A DNA stretch of 61,594 bases from Alphaproteobacteria bacterium. Lineage in GTDB: Bacteria; Pseudomonadota; Alphaproteobacteria; Bin95. This document shows, in pieces, positions 53,160 to 61,594 of the stretch. The number at the start of each line of letters is the position of its first letter. Position 1 is the stretch's first letter. Both the position numbers and the translations under genes were made by a program. The notes under the pieces are model-generated. The model had not been told where the DNA came from, did no database searches, and saw nothing but the letters and a program-made list of their open reading frames with translations. The stretch spans positions 1 to 61,594 of the forward strand of contig JAURGE010000011.1 in assembly GCA_030833925.1 (NCBI GenBank), in the 5' to 3' direction.

Positions 53160-54533
53160 ATGCCGGAAATGCCAGCAACTGGAAATAGTGATCGACAGGT
53201 TACGGCCCCGATAGCTAGTTTTGCCGCAAACCTAAACCACAATGCCACGCCATCAGAGGCGCGAGTGGCAGCGCGTCAGTGCTTACTTGATGTTCTGGGA
53301 GTAATGCTCGTAGGTGCCAACGAACCTCTGGTTCAAATGCTTACCGCAGAGGCAGAAGAAGCTGGAGGCAGTGAGCAAGCAACCGTCATTGGAAAAGGGT
53401 TTAAAACTTCAGCGTCCCAAGCTGCATTGGTTAATGGCGCTTGCGCTCATGCACTCGACTACGACGATGTTTTAAAAGCAATGCTTGGCCACCCAACAGT
53501 TCCAGTTTGGCCAGCGCTTTTAGCTATCGCCGAAAGGGACGGTTATTCTGGCCGAGATGTTGTCACTGCTTTCATTGCAGGGTTAGAGGTGGAGGCGAGA
53601 ATTGGAAGCCTGATGGCAACAGGGCATTATGCTAAAGGGTGGCACTCCACCGGAACTATAGGAACGTTCGCTGCGGCCGCTGCAGTTGGGCGGCTGCTTA
53701 ACCTAGATGAAGAAACTATGGCCCGTTGTTTTGGCATCGCTGGCACTCAGGCGGCAGGACTCAAATCAATGTTTGGGACTATGTGCAAACCGCTACATGC
53801 AGGTAAAGCTGCACAAAATGGTGTCCTTGCAGCAAATCTAGCTAAGCGCGGATTTTCAGCAAAAGAAGATGTCCTAGATTGCTTCCAGGGGTTTGTAGAT
53901 ACAATGAGCAATGGCGGGCTCAATCCCGATGCAGCACTAGCAAACCTTGGAAATCAGTTTCACACCCCTGACGTTCTATTTAAATATCACGCCGCCTGCT
54001 ACGGTACCCATGGTCCGATTGAGGCTGCCCTAAAGGCTGCAGAACATCCGGCTTTTGATCCAGATCTTGTAGAAAAAGTCGACATAGTTGTGGCGCAACA
54101 CTGCATAGGTATGTGCGATATTCCTGAGCCTAAAACTGGTCTTGAAGGCAAGTTCAGCTTGACCCACAACGTAGCCCTCGGCCTCCTGAAACAAGCAGAT
54201 GGCGCTTTAGAGCTTTACGACGACGCAAGAATGTCAGATCAAGCGCCAGCCAACCTTCGGAAAAAGGTGAATGTATCGGCAACCGATAAAATTGGTGCAT
54301 TTGAGGCAAACATTACCATCCATCTCTCAAACGGCATCGTAATTCGAGAAACTCATGACGCTGATGCACCAGAACGGGATCTCGATCTGCAGTGGACTAA
54401 ATTGGAGAAAAAGTTCCGAACACTGGCCACACCAATCCTAGGCAGTGACAAGGTCGAGCAAATCATTGCTCTTGTTCACAACTTAGATGACGCCGAGAGC
54501 ATTGCCCCGCTGATGGATGCTGTCAGAGGCTAG
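53160..54533 (+). CDS. MmgE/PrpD family protein
   Basis: A 457-residue protein of the MmgE/PrpD family, which includes 2-methylcitrate dehydratase and cis-aconitate decarboxylase. The N-terminal helical domain has ARVAARQCLLDVLGVMLVG and NGACAHALDYDD, then GWHSTGTIGTFAAAAAVGRLL and MCKPLHAGKAAQNGVLAA, with FKYHAACYGTHGPIEA following. AGGAG lies 9 nt before the ATG. No other methylcitrate-cycle gene is close, so a general (de)hydratase/decarboxylase role is all that can be said. Its stop overlaps the convergent deacetylase gene by 4 nt. Confidence 0.87.
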   Translation: MPEMPATGNSDRQVTAPIASFAANLNHNATPSEARVAARQCLLDVLGVMLVGANEPLVQMLTAEAEEAGGSEQATVIGKGFKTSASQAALVNGACAHALDYDDVLKAMLGHPTVPVWPALLAIAERDGYSGRDVVTAFIAGLEVEARIGSLMATGHYAKGWHSTGTIGTFAAAAAVGRLLNLDEETMARCFGIAGTQAAGLKSMFGTMCKPLHAGKAAQNGVLAANLAKRGFSAKEDVLDCFQGFVDTMSNGGLNPDAALANLGNQFHTPDVLFKYHAACYGTHGPIEAALKAAEHPAFDPDLVEKVDIVVAQHCIGMCDIPEPKTGLEGKFSLTHNVALGLLKQADGALELYDDARMSDQAPANLRKKVNVSATDKIGAFEANITIHLSNGIVIRETHDADAPERDLDLQWTKLEKKFRTLATPILGSDKVEQIIALVHNLDDAESIAPLMDAVRG

Positions 54534-55573
54534 CGAACATAAAATTGGCGCCCAAACCATCGCCAACGTCCGCCTCCACCTGGGAGAGTGCAGTTAACGC
54601 GATGCCTTCCAGGTGAAAGCCTTCTCGGCAGTCGAGCCTCAATCCGGCGTTGACCAAGGTGGTTCAAGTTTAGCCGACCGATGCCACTTGCGTAGCAAGC
54701 AAGACTAGACAGTGATCCGATCGAGGAATCCACTGTGAACCCAAAAGCTGGCGGATTACTCTCTGGACTAAGGGTCATGTCGGGAGGCGTTATGTCAGTC
54801 ACCATAAGAGGGATGGCGCTGGCGAGGGTGCGAAAGCGATCAATGGCACCGTACGTCTCGTTCAATGCAAAGCGCGGCAAATAAAACATGTCGTCAGTAT
54901 TGTGGAGTACGCCGGAATGCTGACCAAATGCCGCGCTATATCCTGCCTCCATTACGGCTGAGCGCACCGTTAGGCTTGCTTCTCCATAAGGGTAAGCAAA
55001 AACTTGGGGGACAAAGCCAAGTTCAGCCTGATACCGCTTATTACTTTCAGCAATCTCGCGACGGGCATCCGTTAGAGGCTGGTCTGGCAGGTGTGCATGA
55101 CTGGCTGTATGAGCCCCAATATCAAATCCCATTTGGATTGCACGTCGAATATCATCCCAGGTCATATACCCAGGCAATTTCGCATCTAGAGGTTGAGTGC
55201 TCACAAAGAGGGTAGCTGTGAATCCCGCCTCCTTTAGGCGAGGCAATCCGTGTTTCATTACAGAGTCGTATGCATCGTCAATCGTAATTGCGATGGTTTT
55301 GTCAGGAAGAGGCTCACCAGACCGCAGAGCTTCGACAATCTGGCGGAGAGGCAAAACCTTAAAACCACCTGCTTTTATGTGGAGAATATGAGCATCAAGC
55401 TGAGCTAAAGTGGTATTGGTTGAAGGATATGAGTCTTCACCAAAACGATGATAAACGACTGCAACCGCATGGTCTGCTGCCAAAGAAGAGGTCGGCGCCA
55501 TTATGACAAAGGCAACCGCTGCAAGTAGATAACGCCATTTGAACATATGTTTAAATGCACACGTCGACGTCAT
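54530..55573 (-). CDS. Secreted polysaccharide deacetylase family protein
   Basis: NodB-homology carbohydrate esterase (CE4), 347 aa. A signal peptide (cleavage near SSLAA-DHA) is followed by VVYHRF, the catalytic TIDDAYDS (two aspartates) and the metal-binding histidines in GAHTASHAHL, then FAYPYGE. About 90 residues follow the catalytic domain and end in a basic, proline/glycine-rich stretch. Expected to deacetylate an N-acetylated polymer in the periplasm or outside. Start at 55573 or the internal ATG at 55546; neither has a good ribosome-binding site. Confidence 0.87.
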   Translation of the reverse strand: MTSTCAFKHMFKWRYLLAAVAFVIMAPTSSLAADHAVAVVYHRFGEDSYPSTNTTLAQLDAHILHIKAGGFKVLPLRQIVEALRSGEPLPDKTIAITIDDAYDSVMKHGLPRLKEAGFTATLFVSTQPLDAKLPGYMTWDDIRRAIQMGFDIGAHTASHAHLPDQPLTDARREIAESNKRYQAELGFVPQVFAYPYGEASLTVRSAVMEAGYSAAFGQHSGVLHNTDDMFYLPRFALNETYGAIDRFRTLASAIPLMVTDITPPDMTLSPESNPPAFGFTVDSSIGSLSSLACYASGIGRLNLNHLGQRRIEARLPRRLSPGRHRVNCTLPGGGGRWRWFGRQFYVR

Positions 55574-55602
55574 CTTTGCAAGTCATCAGGAGAAAGAACT
55601 GA

Positions 55603-56076
55603 ATGACAACTTCCATTCATATCCGTGTTCTTAGCTGTGAAGACTCGGAGGCTGTCGCATGTTTATTTGAGAAATCTATTGAAGAAGGTGGAGCTTCTGG
55701 ATGGGATAACAATTCTGTCAGAGATTTAATGCAGGCGTGTGGTTTTGGGTTTGTCGCAGAAATCAGAAATACTGTTATAGGTGCCTGCATTGTGCTTCCA
55801 GCCGGAGAAGATGCCGAGATATTAAATATTGCAACAGATTTAAATTATAGGCGGTTAGGCGCCGCTTACATGTTGTTGAGAAGGGCATTATTGGCCGCCA
55901 CAAGCTCAGGTTTCAACAGAATGATTTTGGAAGTAGCAGACGACAATTTTGCGGCAAACTCATTGTATGACGCTTTTGGATTCAAGAAAATTGGACTACG
56001 TCGAGCCTACTACAAAAGGGGCACTCAAGCAGTAGACGCACATGTTTTAGCTTTGGAGCTCAAACCTTCTCTATAA
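55603..56076 (+). CDS. rimI: RimI-like GNAT N-acetyltransferase
   Basis: A 157-residue GNAT acetyltransferase. The acetyl-CoA loop is RRLGAAYMLLRRAL near residue 86, followed by MILEVADDNFAANSLYDAFGFKKIGLRRAYYKRG, which is very like RimI (alanine N-terminal acetylation of ribosomal protein S18). In this class rimI commonly lies close to the mucR/fur-miaB region, as here. AGGAG lies 10 nt before the ATG. Its last 17 bases overlap the end of the TusA gene on the other strand. Confidence 0.75.
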   Translation: MTTSIHIRVLSCEDSEAVACLFEKSIEEGGASGWDNNSVRDLMQACGFGFVAEIRNTVIGACIVLPAGEDAEILNIATDLNYRRLGAAYMLLRRALLAATSSGFNRMILEVADDNFAANSLYDAFGFKKIGLRRAYYKRGTQAVDAHVLALELKPSL

Positions 56077-56335
56077 TTAATCGATATCGACTTCCATCAA
56101 TTGCAATAATTGGCCCCACTTTATGGCCGAGTTCTCGAGCAGATCTAGGTACATTTTTTAGTGGTTCGTCATTTTTCAAAATTATCTCAAGTTTTTCTCC
56201 AACAAGCATCTTATCTAACGCGAGCCTTGTCTTAACAAATGTCATTGGACAATGATCTTGAGTGATATCAAGCAAGTAATTTGCTTCCGATTTGTATTGT
56301 TTTTTTAGAGTTTCTCCAGAATTCATGAAAAACAT
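56060..56335 (-). CDS. TusA-family sulfurtransferase-like protein
   Basis: A 91-residue SirA/TusA-type protein. It has LDITQDHCPMTFVKTRLALDKMLVGEKLEIIL, spread over residues 22-53, with the conserved Cys-Pro pair (CPM), and a C-terminal beta strand RYRLIIEKV. The family carries sulfur as a persulfide to tRNA thiolation and other pathways. It is divergent from the mucR-like gene and convergent with rimI. The exact pathway is not indicated. Confidence 0.8.
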   Translation of the reverse strand: MFFMNSGETLKKQYKSEANYLLDITQDHCPMTFVKTRLALDKMLVGEKLEIILKNDEPLKNVPRSARELGHKVGPIIAIDGSRYRLIIEKV

Positions 56336-56411
56336 CCTTGATTATCATTAGCGCAGTATATATATCCGCGAGCGTTATTGTATTCGTAATTGTTTTCGGA
56401 GATGTTTTAAG

Positions 56412-56828
56412 ATGTCAGAACAGCAGAATGAAATTACAAGAGAATTATTAGAGCATACTACTGAAATTGTTGCAGCACACGTGTCTAATAATCCCGTTGC
56501 TGTAAATGACCTGCCAGAGTTAATTCGCCAAGTCTACACTACTTTATCACAAGTTGATGCCGCTGTTGCACCGCAAGCAGAAAAGCCACAACCAGCGATT
56601 TCTATTAAAAAATCTATAACACCAGATTACTTGATCTGTTTAGAAGACGGAAAACAGCTGAAAATGCTGAAGCGTCATTTAAAAACTGCTTACGACATGT
56701 CTCCTGAAACATACCGTGAAAAGTGGGGCTTACCACATGATTACCCGATGGTAGCACCCAACTATGCTGCCCAACGCAGCTCACTTGCCAAAAAAATTGG
56801 CCTAGGAACTCGGGCTCGCCGACGCTGA
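56412..56828 (+). CDS. Ros/MucR family transcriptional regulator
   Basis: A 138-residue MucR-type zinc-finger regulator, characteristic of alphaproteobacteria. The DNA-binding domain reads PDYLICLEDGKQLKMLKRHLKTAYDMSPETYREKWGLP, split across residues 78-116, with the histidine-type finger, followed by a basic tail. Members bind AT-rich sites and control surface polysaccharides, motility and cell-cycle genes, and often their own promoter; the AT-rich divergent region upstream (56336-56411) would suit that. A strong terminator follows. Confidence 0.93.
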   Translation: MSEQQNEITRELLEHTTEIVAAHVSNNPVAVNDLPELIRQVYTTLSQVDAAVAPQAEKPQPAISIKKSITPDYLICLEDGKQLKMLKRHLKTAYDMSPETYREKWGLPHDYPMVAPNYAAQRSSLAKKIGLGTRARRR

Positions 56829-56888
56829 TTAAGGCAGCTTGAATGTCTTCTAAAGCTTTTTTGGCTTTAACTAACAAAATAAATAAAT

Positions 56889-56919
56889 GCCCGCCTCGTT
56901 CTGCGAGGCGGGCTTTTTT
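56889..56919 (+). terminator. Strong rho-independent terminator after the mucR-like gene
   Basis: Perfect 10-bp GC-rich stem (gcccgcctcg / cgaggcgggc), 5-nt loop and a run of six T, about 60 bp after the regulator stop. The rest of the 225-bp gap to 57053 holds nothing else I can identify. Confidence 0.93.
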
Positions 56920-57053
56920 CTTCCATAGCAATCGTGACAGCTTCAAGTCTTTACCCTTGCATCTTCTGGCTTCGAGCACCAATTTACTATCCAACGCTTT
57001 TCGGAGTGATCATTCGATTCGTCTCCAAAAGATGAAATATAATAGGACTAGGA

Positions 57054-58019
57054 ATGGAACGGCTTATGCCGATCGCAGTGAAGCGGCCGCTGGCAAAGCG
57101 TCGACTTTGGGGACGCGTCCGTCCTCCCCGAGCGCGATATTTTGGCGGCACGAAGCCATTCTTTTTCGTACGAGCTCTCCGCCGCGGCACTCAGCCTACG
57201 CGGCTTGGAGAACTGAGAATGGTAGCTGGCCGCTTGGAGGTCAGGCTAGCAAAGACAGATGCTGAAATAGCTGCAGCTCAGCGCCTGCGCTACGAAGTCT
57301 TTTATGAAGAACTCTCAGCCAAAGCTTCGCAAGACGTTGCCGCTGAGCGTCGCGATTTTGACCGATTTGATCCCTTCTGTGACCATCTGATAGTGCTGGA
57401 CCATACGTCAGCGCCGGCTCGAGTGGTGGGCGTTTACAGATTACTCCGACGTGATATGGCAGCGCGGGTTGGACAGTTTTACACGCAAGATGAATTCAGC
57501 ATTCGCAAGCTCCTTCGGGGCGGCAGGCAAGTACTAGAATTGGGCCGTTCCTGCGTTCATCCTGAATTCCGAAATGCAGGGGTTATGAACCTAATGTGGC
57601 GTGCGTTAGCGCATTACATAGTCATGCATGACGTAAAAATACTCTTCGGATGCGCTAGTTTTCCTGGAGCAGATCCAGAAAAACATTCATTGGCTTTGAG
57701 TTACCTTCATAATTCTCACTTAGCTCCTAACCAAATTCGCCCCCGGGCACTGCGTAAGCGCTACATTAACATGAATAGGATACGGGCAGATTTAATTGAC
57801 GAGAAAGAGGCTCAACTCGCATTGCCCCCGCTTCTAAGAGGCTATCTTCGCCTTGGTGGTGTGATCGGCGATGGAGCTGTTATTGATGAGCAATTTGACA
57901 CGCTGGACGTGTGTATAGTGGTGCGGACCGACCAACTAGCCGAAGATTATGCTAGGCGATATCAGCGAATGCGTGATCGAACCGGGGTTGATGCAGCGGG
58001 CTCCCCACTTGGGGCTTAG
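57054..58019 (+). CDS. OlsB-like GNAT acyltransferase (ornithine-lipid synthesis type)
   Basis: A 321-residue protein of the OlsB/hemolysin-like acyltransferase group, which attaches a 3-hydroxyacyl chain to ornithine. After an arginine-rich N-terminus (residues 1-55) come VRLAKTDAEIAAAQRLRYEVFYEEL, split near residues 63-87, the DRFDPFCDHLIVLD segment, ELGRSCVHPEFR and LFGCASFPG, all usual for OlsB. A PlsC-type gene follows after 8 bp, matching the olsB-olsA pairing. Starts at 57054 or 57066 are possible. Ornithine is assumed, not shown. Confidence 0.78.
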   Translation: MERLMPIAVKRPLAKRRLWGRVRPPRARYFGGTKPFFFVRALRRGTQPTRLGELRMVAGRLEVRLAKTDAEIAAAQRLRYEVFYEELSAKASQDVAAERRDFDRFDPFCDHLIVLDHTSAPARVVGVYRLLRRDMAARVGQFYTQDEFSIRKLLRGGRQVLELGRSCVHPEFRNAGVMNLMWRALAHYIVMHDVKILFGCASFPGADPEKHSLALSYLHNSHLAPNQIRPRALRKRYINMNRIRADLIDEKEAQLALPPLLRGYLRLGGVIGDGAVIDEQFDTLDVCIVVRTDQLAEDYARRYQRMRDRTGVDAAGSPLGA

Positions 58020-58027
58020 GCGGACAA

Positions 58028-58849
58028 ATGAGTCCCTTATTTCGTCTTATTGCCCTGGTATTCTGGAGTGCTGTTTGTGTCCTGGTGATAGGATTGCTGA
58101 AAATAATCTTCGTTAAAAAGGCCAATGATCTACCAAGAATTTATCACGCAGGGGTTCTTAAAATTTTTGGTCTGCAAATAACCGAGCTCGGCTTGATGCG
58201 CTCTGACCGTCCTACCTTATTTATTTCCAATCATATCTCCTATCTTGATATTTTTGTCCTTGGAGCTGTTATCGATGGTTCCTTCGTTGCCAAGGCAGAG
58301 GTTTCTAGATGGCCAATTGTAGGTTTGATGGCCAGACTGCAACGAACAATTTTCATTGAAAGACAGCGCAAGAGCAGTGCTGGGGAACAGCGTAATATGC
58401 TGCAACTAAGGCTGGAGGAAAGCGATAATGTTATTCTTTTCCCCGAAGGCACAAGTCACGATGGGGCGAGAGTTCTTTCCTTTAAAAGTGCGTTATTCGC
58501 GTCAGCAGAAAGAGAGATTGATGGATCACCTATCATGATCCAACCTGTTTCAATCGCGTATACTACTGTGGATGGATTACCCTTAACCCGAGCCCAACGG
58601 TCAACAGTTGCTTGGTACGGGGATATGTCGTTGCTTCCGCACATAATTCAATTTCTCAAAGCAAGTCGAACCGGTGTTACACTGAAATTTCACGAACCAA
58701 CTAGTATCAAAGAACACCAAAATCGCCGAAAACTAGCGAGCTACTGCTATCAAGTCATAGCGGATGGAGTTCAAGATGTGATCTACGACCGAAAGCCAGC
58801 GGCTAATCACTCTTTAGCTCAATCGGGCTATAACCGATCAAAACCTTGA
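58028..58849 (+). CDS. PlsC-family 1-acyl-glycerol-phosphate acyltransferase (OlsA-like candidate)
   Basis: Membrane-associated acyltransferase of 273 aa. An N-terminal hydrophobic helix anchors it; the catalytic motif is SNHISYLD (HX4D) near residue 65 and the second motif FPEGTSHDG near residue 142. In general it acylates lysophosphatidic acid; beside an OlsB-like gene it may instead complete ornithine lipid (OlsA role). It is followed by miaB at about 70 bp. Confidence 0.83.
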   Translation: MSPLFRLIALVFWSAVCVLVIGLLKIIFVKKANDLPRIYHAGVLKIFGLQITELGLMRSDRPTLFISNHISYLDIFVLGAVIDGSFVAKAEVSRWPIVGLMARLQRTIFIERQRKSSAGEQRNMLQLRLEESDNVILFPEGTSHDGARVLSFKSALFASAEREIDGSPIMIQPVSIAYTTVDGLPLTRAQRSTVAWYGDMSLLPHIIQFLKASRTGVTLKFHEPTSIKEHQNRRKLASYCYQVIADGVQDVIYDRKPAANHSLAQSGYNRSKP

Positions 58850-58921
58850 CTTGAGAAACGTCATAAGTACTTTCCGCCAGCCATGAATACGCATACACGA
58901 CAGAGTGATGGGGAAAAGCCC

Positions 58922-60283
58922 ATGAAACTCTTTATAAAAACCTACGGCTGTCAAATGAACGTCTATGACTCTGCCCGCATGGCGGATGTTCTAGCATCGG
59001 TAGGGTTTGGGCCGGCGGTGAGCCCAGATGACGCCGACCTTGTCGTACTAAACACCTGTCATATCCGTGAGAAAGCTGCAGAAAAGGTATATTCTGAACT
59101 TGGCCGACTTAAAATCCTTCGGGACGAGCGAATAGCTGCAGGCGGCAAAGACATGCTAATTGCCGTTGCCGGTTGCGTAGCTCAAGCCGAAGGACAAGAA
59201 CTGCAGAAACGCGCTCCAGCTGTCGATATTGTTGTCGGTCCACAGGCATACCATCGACTGAGTGGCATGGTATCAAGACTTCTTAAGAACAGAGATCAGC
59301 GCGAGGCCGACACTGACTTCCCACCTGAGAGTAAGTTTGACTCACTGCCAGAGGAGTCAAAACCACAGGGCCCAGCAGCCTTCCTAACTATTCAGGAAGG
59401 CTGTGATAAATTTTGTACCTTCTGTGTCGTACCCTATACACGAGGCGCTGAGTTCTCACGCCCAGTCCAAGAGGTAATTGCCGAAGCTAAAAAACTTGTG
59501 CTGCAAGGAACTAGAGAGATAACGCTGCTTGGGCAGAATGTTAATGCGTATCACGGCGAAAGCCCGAGCGGTAGCATCTGGGATCTCAGCGGACTTATAA
59601 GAGAATTGGCGACGATTGACGGCCTAAATCGCATAAGGTTTACAACATCACACCCTCGCGATATGAACGATGATCTAATAAAGGCATTTTCGGACGTCCC
59701 AGCCCTGATGCCTTATCTGCATCTTCCGGTGCAGTCAGGCTCAGATGGAATCCTTAAGAGGATGAACCGGGGTCATAATCGAGACTCTTACTTTACCATA
59801 GTTGAAAAACTTCGCAGTGCGCGCCCAGATCTTGCCCTTTCATCTGATTTCATCGTTGGGTTTCCGGGCGAAACTAACGCAGATTTTGATGCAACCATGG
59901 ATCTGGTGAAGAACGTTGGTTTCGCTCAAGCCTACTCTTTCAAATACAGTCCACGTCCAGGAACTCCAGCAGCAAGCCAAGCCGAACAAGTTCCAGAGAA
60001 ATTAAAATCAGAGAGGCTCTCCCGACTTCAGGATGTTCTTAATGAACAGCAGTATTCCTTTAATAATGCAATGAGCGGTTGCTTCACGGATGTACTATTT
60101 GACCGCAAAGGCCGAAAACCTGGTCAAATTGTGGGACGGTCACCTTGGCTTCAAGCCACGCATGTGGAAGTGCCTGAAGCAGAGGCAGACAACCTTATTG
60201 GTCAGATACATCGTGTCCACGTTAATCGAGGAGCACCTAATGGCCTTATTGCGACACTTGCGTCAGATGAGGAGGTCGCTTGA
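58922..60283 (+). CDS. miaB: tRNA-2-methylthio-N6-dimethylallyladenosine synthase
   Basis: Radical SAM enzyme that methylthiolates the i6A37 made by MiaA. It has the N-terminal cluster cysteines in TYGCQMN, NTCHIRE and AGCVAQAEG, the radical SAM motif GCDKFCTFCVVPYTRG, and a C-terminal TRAM domain. I prefer ATG 58922 because a GGGGA sequence lies before it and it leads directly into the KLFIKTYGCQMN core; ATG 58883 would add 13 residues. The stop overlaps the phoH start (TTGA). Confidence 0.96.
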   Translation: MKLFIKTYGCQMNVYDSARMADVLASVGFGPAVSPDDADLVVLNTCHIREKAAEKVYSELGRLKILRDERIAAGGKDMLIAVAGCVAQAEGQELQKRAPAVDIVVGPQAYHRLSGMVSRLLKNRDQREADTDFPPESKFDSLPEESKPQGPAAFLTIQEGCDKFCTFCVVPYTRGAEFSRPVQEVIAEAKKLVLQGTREITLLGQNVNAYHGESPSGSIWDLSGLIRELATIDGLNRIRFTTSHPRDMNDDLIKAFSDVPALMPYLHLPVQSGSDGILKRMNRGHNRDSYFTIVEKLRSARPDLALSSDFIVGFPGETNADFDATMDLVKNVGFAQAYSFKYSPRPGTPAASQAEQVPEKLKSERLSRLQDVLNEQQYSFNNAMSGCFTDVLFDRKGRKPGQIVGRSPWLQATHVEVPEAEADNLIGQIHRVHVNRGAPNGLIATLASDEEVA

Positions 60284-61254
60284 CCAATCGAAATAGAGAT
60301 CCGTCTGCTCGCGCCGAGGTCAAATTCGAGGATGAATCTCACCTTCCCAATCTGTTCGGTGCGTATGATAAGCATCTTGCCAAACTAGAGAAAGAATTTG
60401 GTGTCAGCTTAGCCTCACGCGGAGGAAATATCGCGATAACTGGCCCAGCCGATTCAGTAGCAGGCGCTGAGACAGCTCTTCGATGGCTGTATAATAATGC
60501 TCAAGCTGGTCACCTGATTGATGAAGGAAAAGTGCGAGACGCTGTTCGTTCCACCAGATTTGGCCACGTGGATACAGCCATCGCAATAGATGTTTATAAA
60601 AATCCGATTAATCCGCGTCCCGGTGCTCAATCTCTGTATGTAGACACAATTCGTCGGTCAAAGTTGACCTTTGCCACCGGTCCAGCCGGTACGGGTAAGA
60701 CTTTTCTTGCTGTGGCTGTTGCCGTCGAAATGATGAAAAAGCGAATGGTGGATCGCATCATTTTGTCTCGCCCAGCCGTCGAGGCAGGCGAAAAGCTAGG
60801 ATTTCTTCCTGGTGATCTCCGAGAAAAAGTTGACCCATATTTGCGTCCATTAAAAGATGCCCTGATGCAAATGATGCCCGCAGATATGGTCGAGCGCCGA
60901 CTTTCAAACGAAGAAATAGAGGCAGCTCCGCTCGCTTTCATGCGGGGAAGGACCCTGGCCCACGCTTTTATTATTTTGGATGAGGCCCAGAATACGACCC
61001 CCATGCAAATGAAGATGGCACTCACTCGTATCGGTGAAGGGAGTAGAATGGTAGTGACTGGCGACCCAAGTCAGACAGACTTACCGCCAGGCCAACGTTC
61101 TGGATTATCTGATGCGCTTGAAATCCTACCTGGACTCAAAGATGTTTCAGTTGCCAGCTTCAAAGCAGAGGACGTGGTTCGGGAAAATTTGGTAGCTGCC
61201 ATCGTTTCTGCATACGATGCCCGACAACGACGTGTATCGGACCCTTCAATATAA
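60280..61254 (+). CDS. PhoH family ATPase
   Basis: Cytosolic P-loop ATPase, 324 aa, of the PhoH type found between miaB and ybeY in proteobacteria; linked to RNA metabolism. It has a KH-like N-terminal part, the Walker A motif GPAGTGKT near residue 132, DEAQNTTPMQMKMALTRIG (Walker B) and TGDPSQTDLP. The TTG at 60280 overlaps the miaB stop; GGAGG lies 4-5 nt upstream. Its stop overlaps the ybeY start by one base. Confidence 0.93.
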   Translation: MTNRNRDPSARAEVKFEDESHLPNLFGAYDKHLAKLEKEFGVSLASRGGNIAITGPADSVAGAETALRWLYNNAQAGHLIDEGKVRDAVRSTRFGHVDTAIAIDVYKNPINPRPGAQSLYVDTIRRSKLTFATGPAGTGKTFLAVAVAVEMMKKRMVDRIILSRPAVEAGEKLGFLPGDLREKVDPYLRPLKDALMQMMPADMVERRLSNEEIEAAPLAFMRGRTLAHAFIILDEAQNTTPMQMKMALTRIGEGSRMVVTGDPSQTDLPPGQRSGLSDALEILPGLKDVSVASFKAEDVVRENLVAAIVSAYDARQRRVSDPSI

Positions 61255-61594
61255 TGCCTTACAATCGTCTCGAAATAGAGAATACGCGAGAGATAATAAT
61301 TGAGGCAGAAGATTGGAATATTGCGCCCTTTGCCGATGGTGAAGCTAGTATTGTCGTTGCCCAGGCAATTGAAGCAGTAGCTGAAGAACTGGCACTAAGT
61401 CCAAATGTTGGCTTAACCGCATTGCTAACCGATGACTTAGAAATGCGGAAGTTGAATAAAAAATTTCGTGGCAAGGATTACTCTACTAACGTTCTATCAT
61501 TTCCTGCTTTTTCGCCGGAAGCATTCCCTAGTGAGGGTCATATCGGTGATATAGCCGTGGCGTTAGAGACAGTGTTAGCAGAAGCTTCCGCTGA
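61254..61594 (+). CDS. ybeY: Endoribonuclease YbeY, 3'-truncated by the window edge
   Basis: Zinc-dependent RNase needed for 16S rRNA maturation and ribosome quality control. About 113 residues are inside the window. The hallmark LLTDDLEMRKLNKKFRGKDYSTNVLSFP lies near residues 61-88, followed by EGHIGDIAVAL; the zinc-binding HxxxHxxxxxH motif would lie past the edge. ATG 61254 overlaps the phoH stop (TAATG), so miaB, phoH and ybeY are tightly coupled. Confidence 0.94.
   Translation, partial: MPYNRLEIENTREIIIEAEDWNIAPFADGEASIVVAQAIEAVAEELALSPNVGLTALLTDDLEMRKLNKKFRGKDYSTNVLSFPAFSPEAFPSEGHIGDIAVALETVLAEASA

Noticed and set aside
1..61594. Mobile elements, tRNA or rRNA genes, CRISPR arrays
   Set aside because: No transposase, integrase, long direct repeats, tRNA-like cloverleaf or regularly spaced repeats were recognised on reading; a computed search could still find a small RNA.

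Overview
The window looks like a chromosomal segment of a free-living, probably marine alphaproteobacterium of moderate GC. Several gene orders are typical of that class: yajC-secD-secF followed by a Mth938-type gene, divergent serB/miaA followed by ilvB-ilvH-ilvC, a MucR-type regulator, and GNAT acyltransferase-plsC-miaB-phoH-ybeY at the right end. The lineage is an inference from gene order and protein style; no rRNA or tRNA gene is present to confirm it. I saw no insertion sequence, prophage, CRISPR array or tRNA.

Layout. 1-2628: end of an LPS-export permease gene, then a lipid-kinase gene and a Tam41-like nucleotidyltransferase gene, overlapping head to tail. 2705-6919: a GST and the replicative polymerase dnaE. 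7066-14211: a catabolic stretch (Ldh-type dehydrogenase, alpha/beta hydrolase, luciferase-like monooxygenase, acyl-CoA-dehydrogenase-like monooxygenase, hydroxyisobutyrate-dehydrogenase-like reductase, glyoxalase I, UxaA-type sugar-acid dehydratase). 14355-16694: a large MscS channel on the minus strand. 16870-20218: Sec translocon accessory genes. 20241-23828: aminotransferase, then a luciferase-like oxidoreductase/ferredoxin/P450 cassette. 23832-27076 (minus): GFA protein, queG, HpcH-type aldolase, serB. 27075-31537: miaA and the branched-chain amino-acid genes, ended by a clear terminator. 31645-46275: accessory catabolism (flavin hydroxylase, crotonases, luciferase-like oxidoreductase, a double CaiB protein, a DsbA-like gene, amidohydrolase/MFS/MetE-like operon, SDRs, NudC, a second hydroxyisobutyrate-dehydrogenase-like gene). 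46321-52969: two minus-strand operons of poorly known genes around a transglutaminase-like gene. 53160-61594: PrpD-like protein, polysaccharide deacetylase, RimI, TusA, MucR, ornithine-lipid-type acyltransferases and miaB-phoH-ybeY.

The most striking item is the gene at 38488-39105. It encodes a DsbA/FrnE-like thiol oxidoreductase whose first active-site cysteine codon is an in-frame TGA (motif Sec-Pro-Trp-Cys). Directly downstream the RNA can form a seven-pair hairpin with a five-base loop carrying G, starting 20 nt after the TGA, as expected of a bacterial SECIS element. This makes it a strong selenoprotein candidate that ordinary gene calling would truncate.

Other points of interest are a probable phosphatidic-acid to CDP-diacylglycerol gene pair (782-2628), a tandem CaiB fusion whose first half seems to have lost its catalytic aspartate, an operon of two diverged rhodaneses with a GMC oxidoreductase and an internally duplicated protein of unknown function, a tandem Lin0512 pair in an operon with a VOC protein and a flavin oxidoreductase, and four luciferase-like oxidoreductases in about 61 kb. 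Together they suggest an organism that oxidises diverse organic compounds through flavin, P450 and CoA-thioester chemistry.
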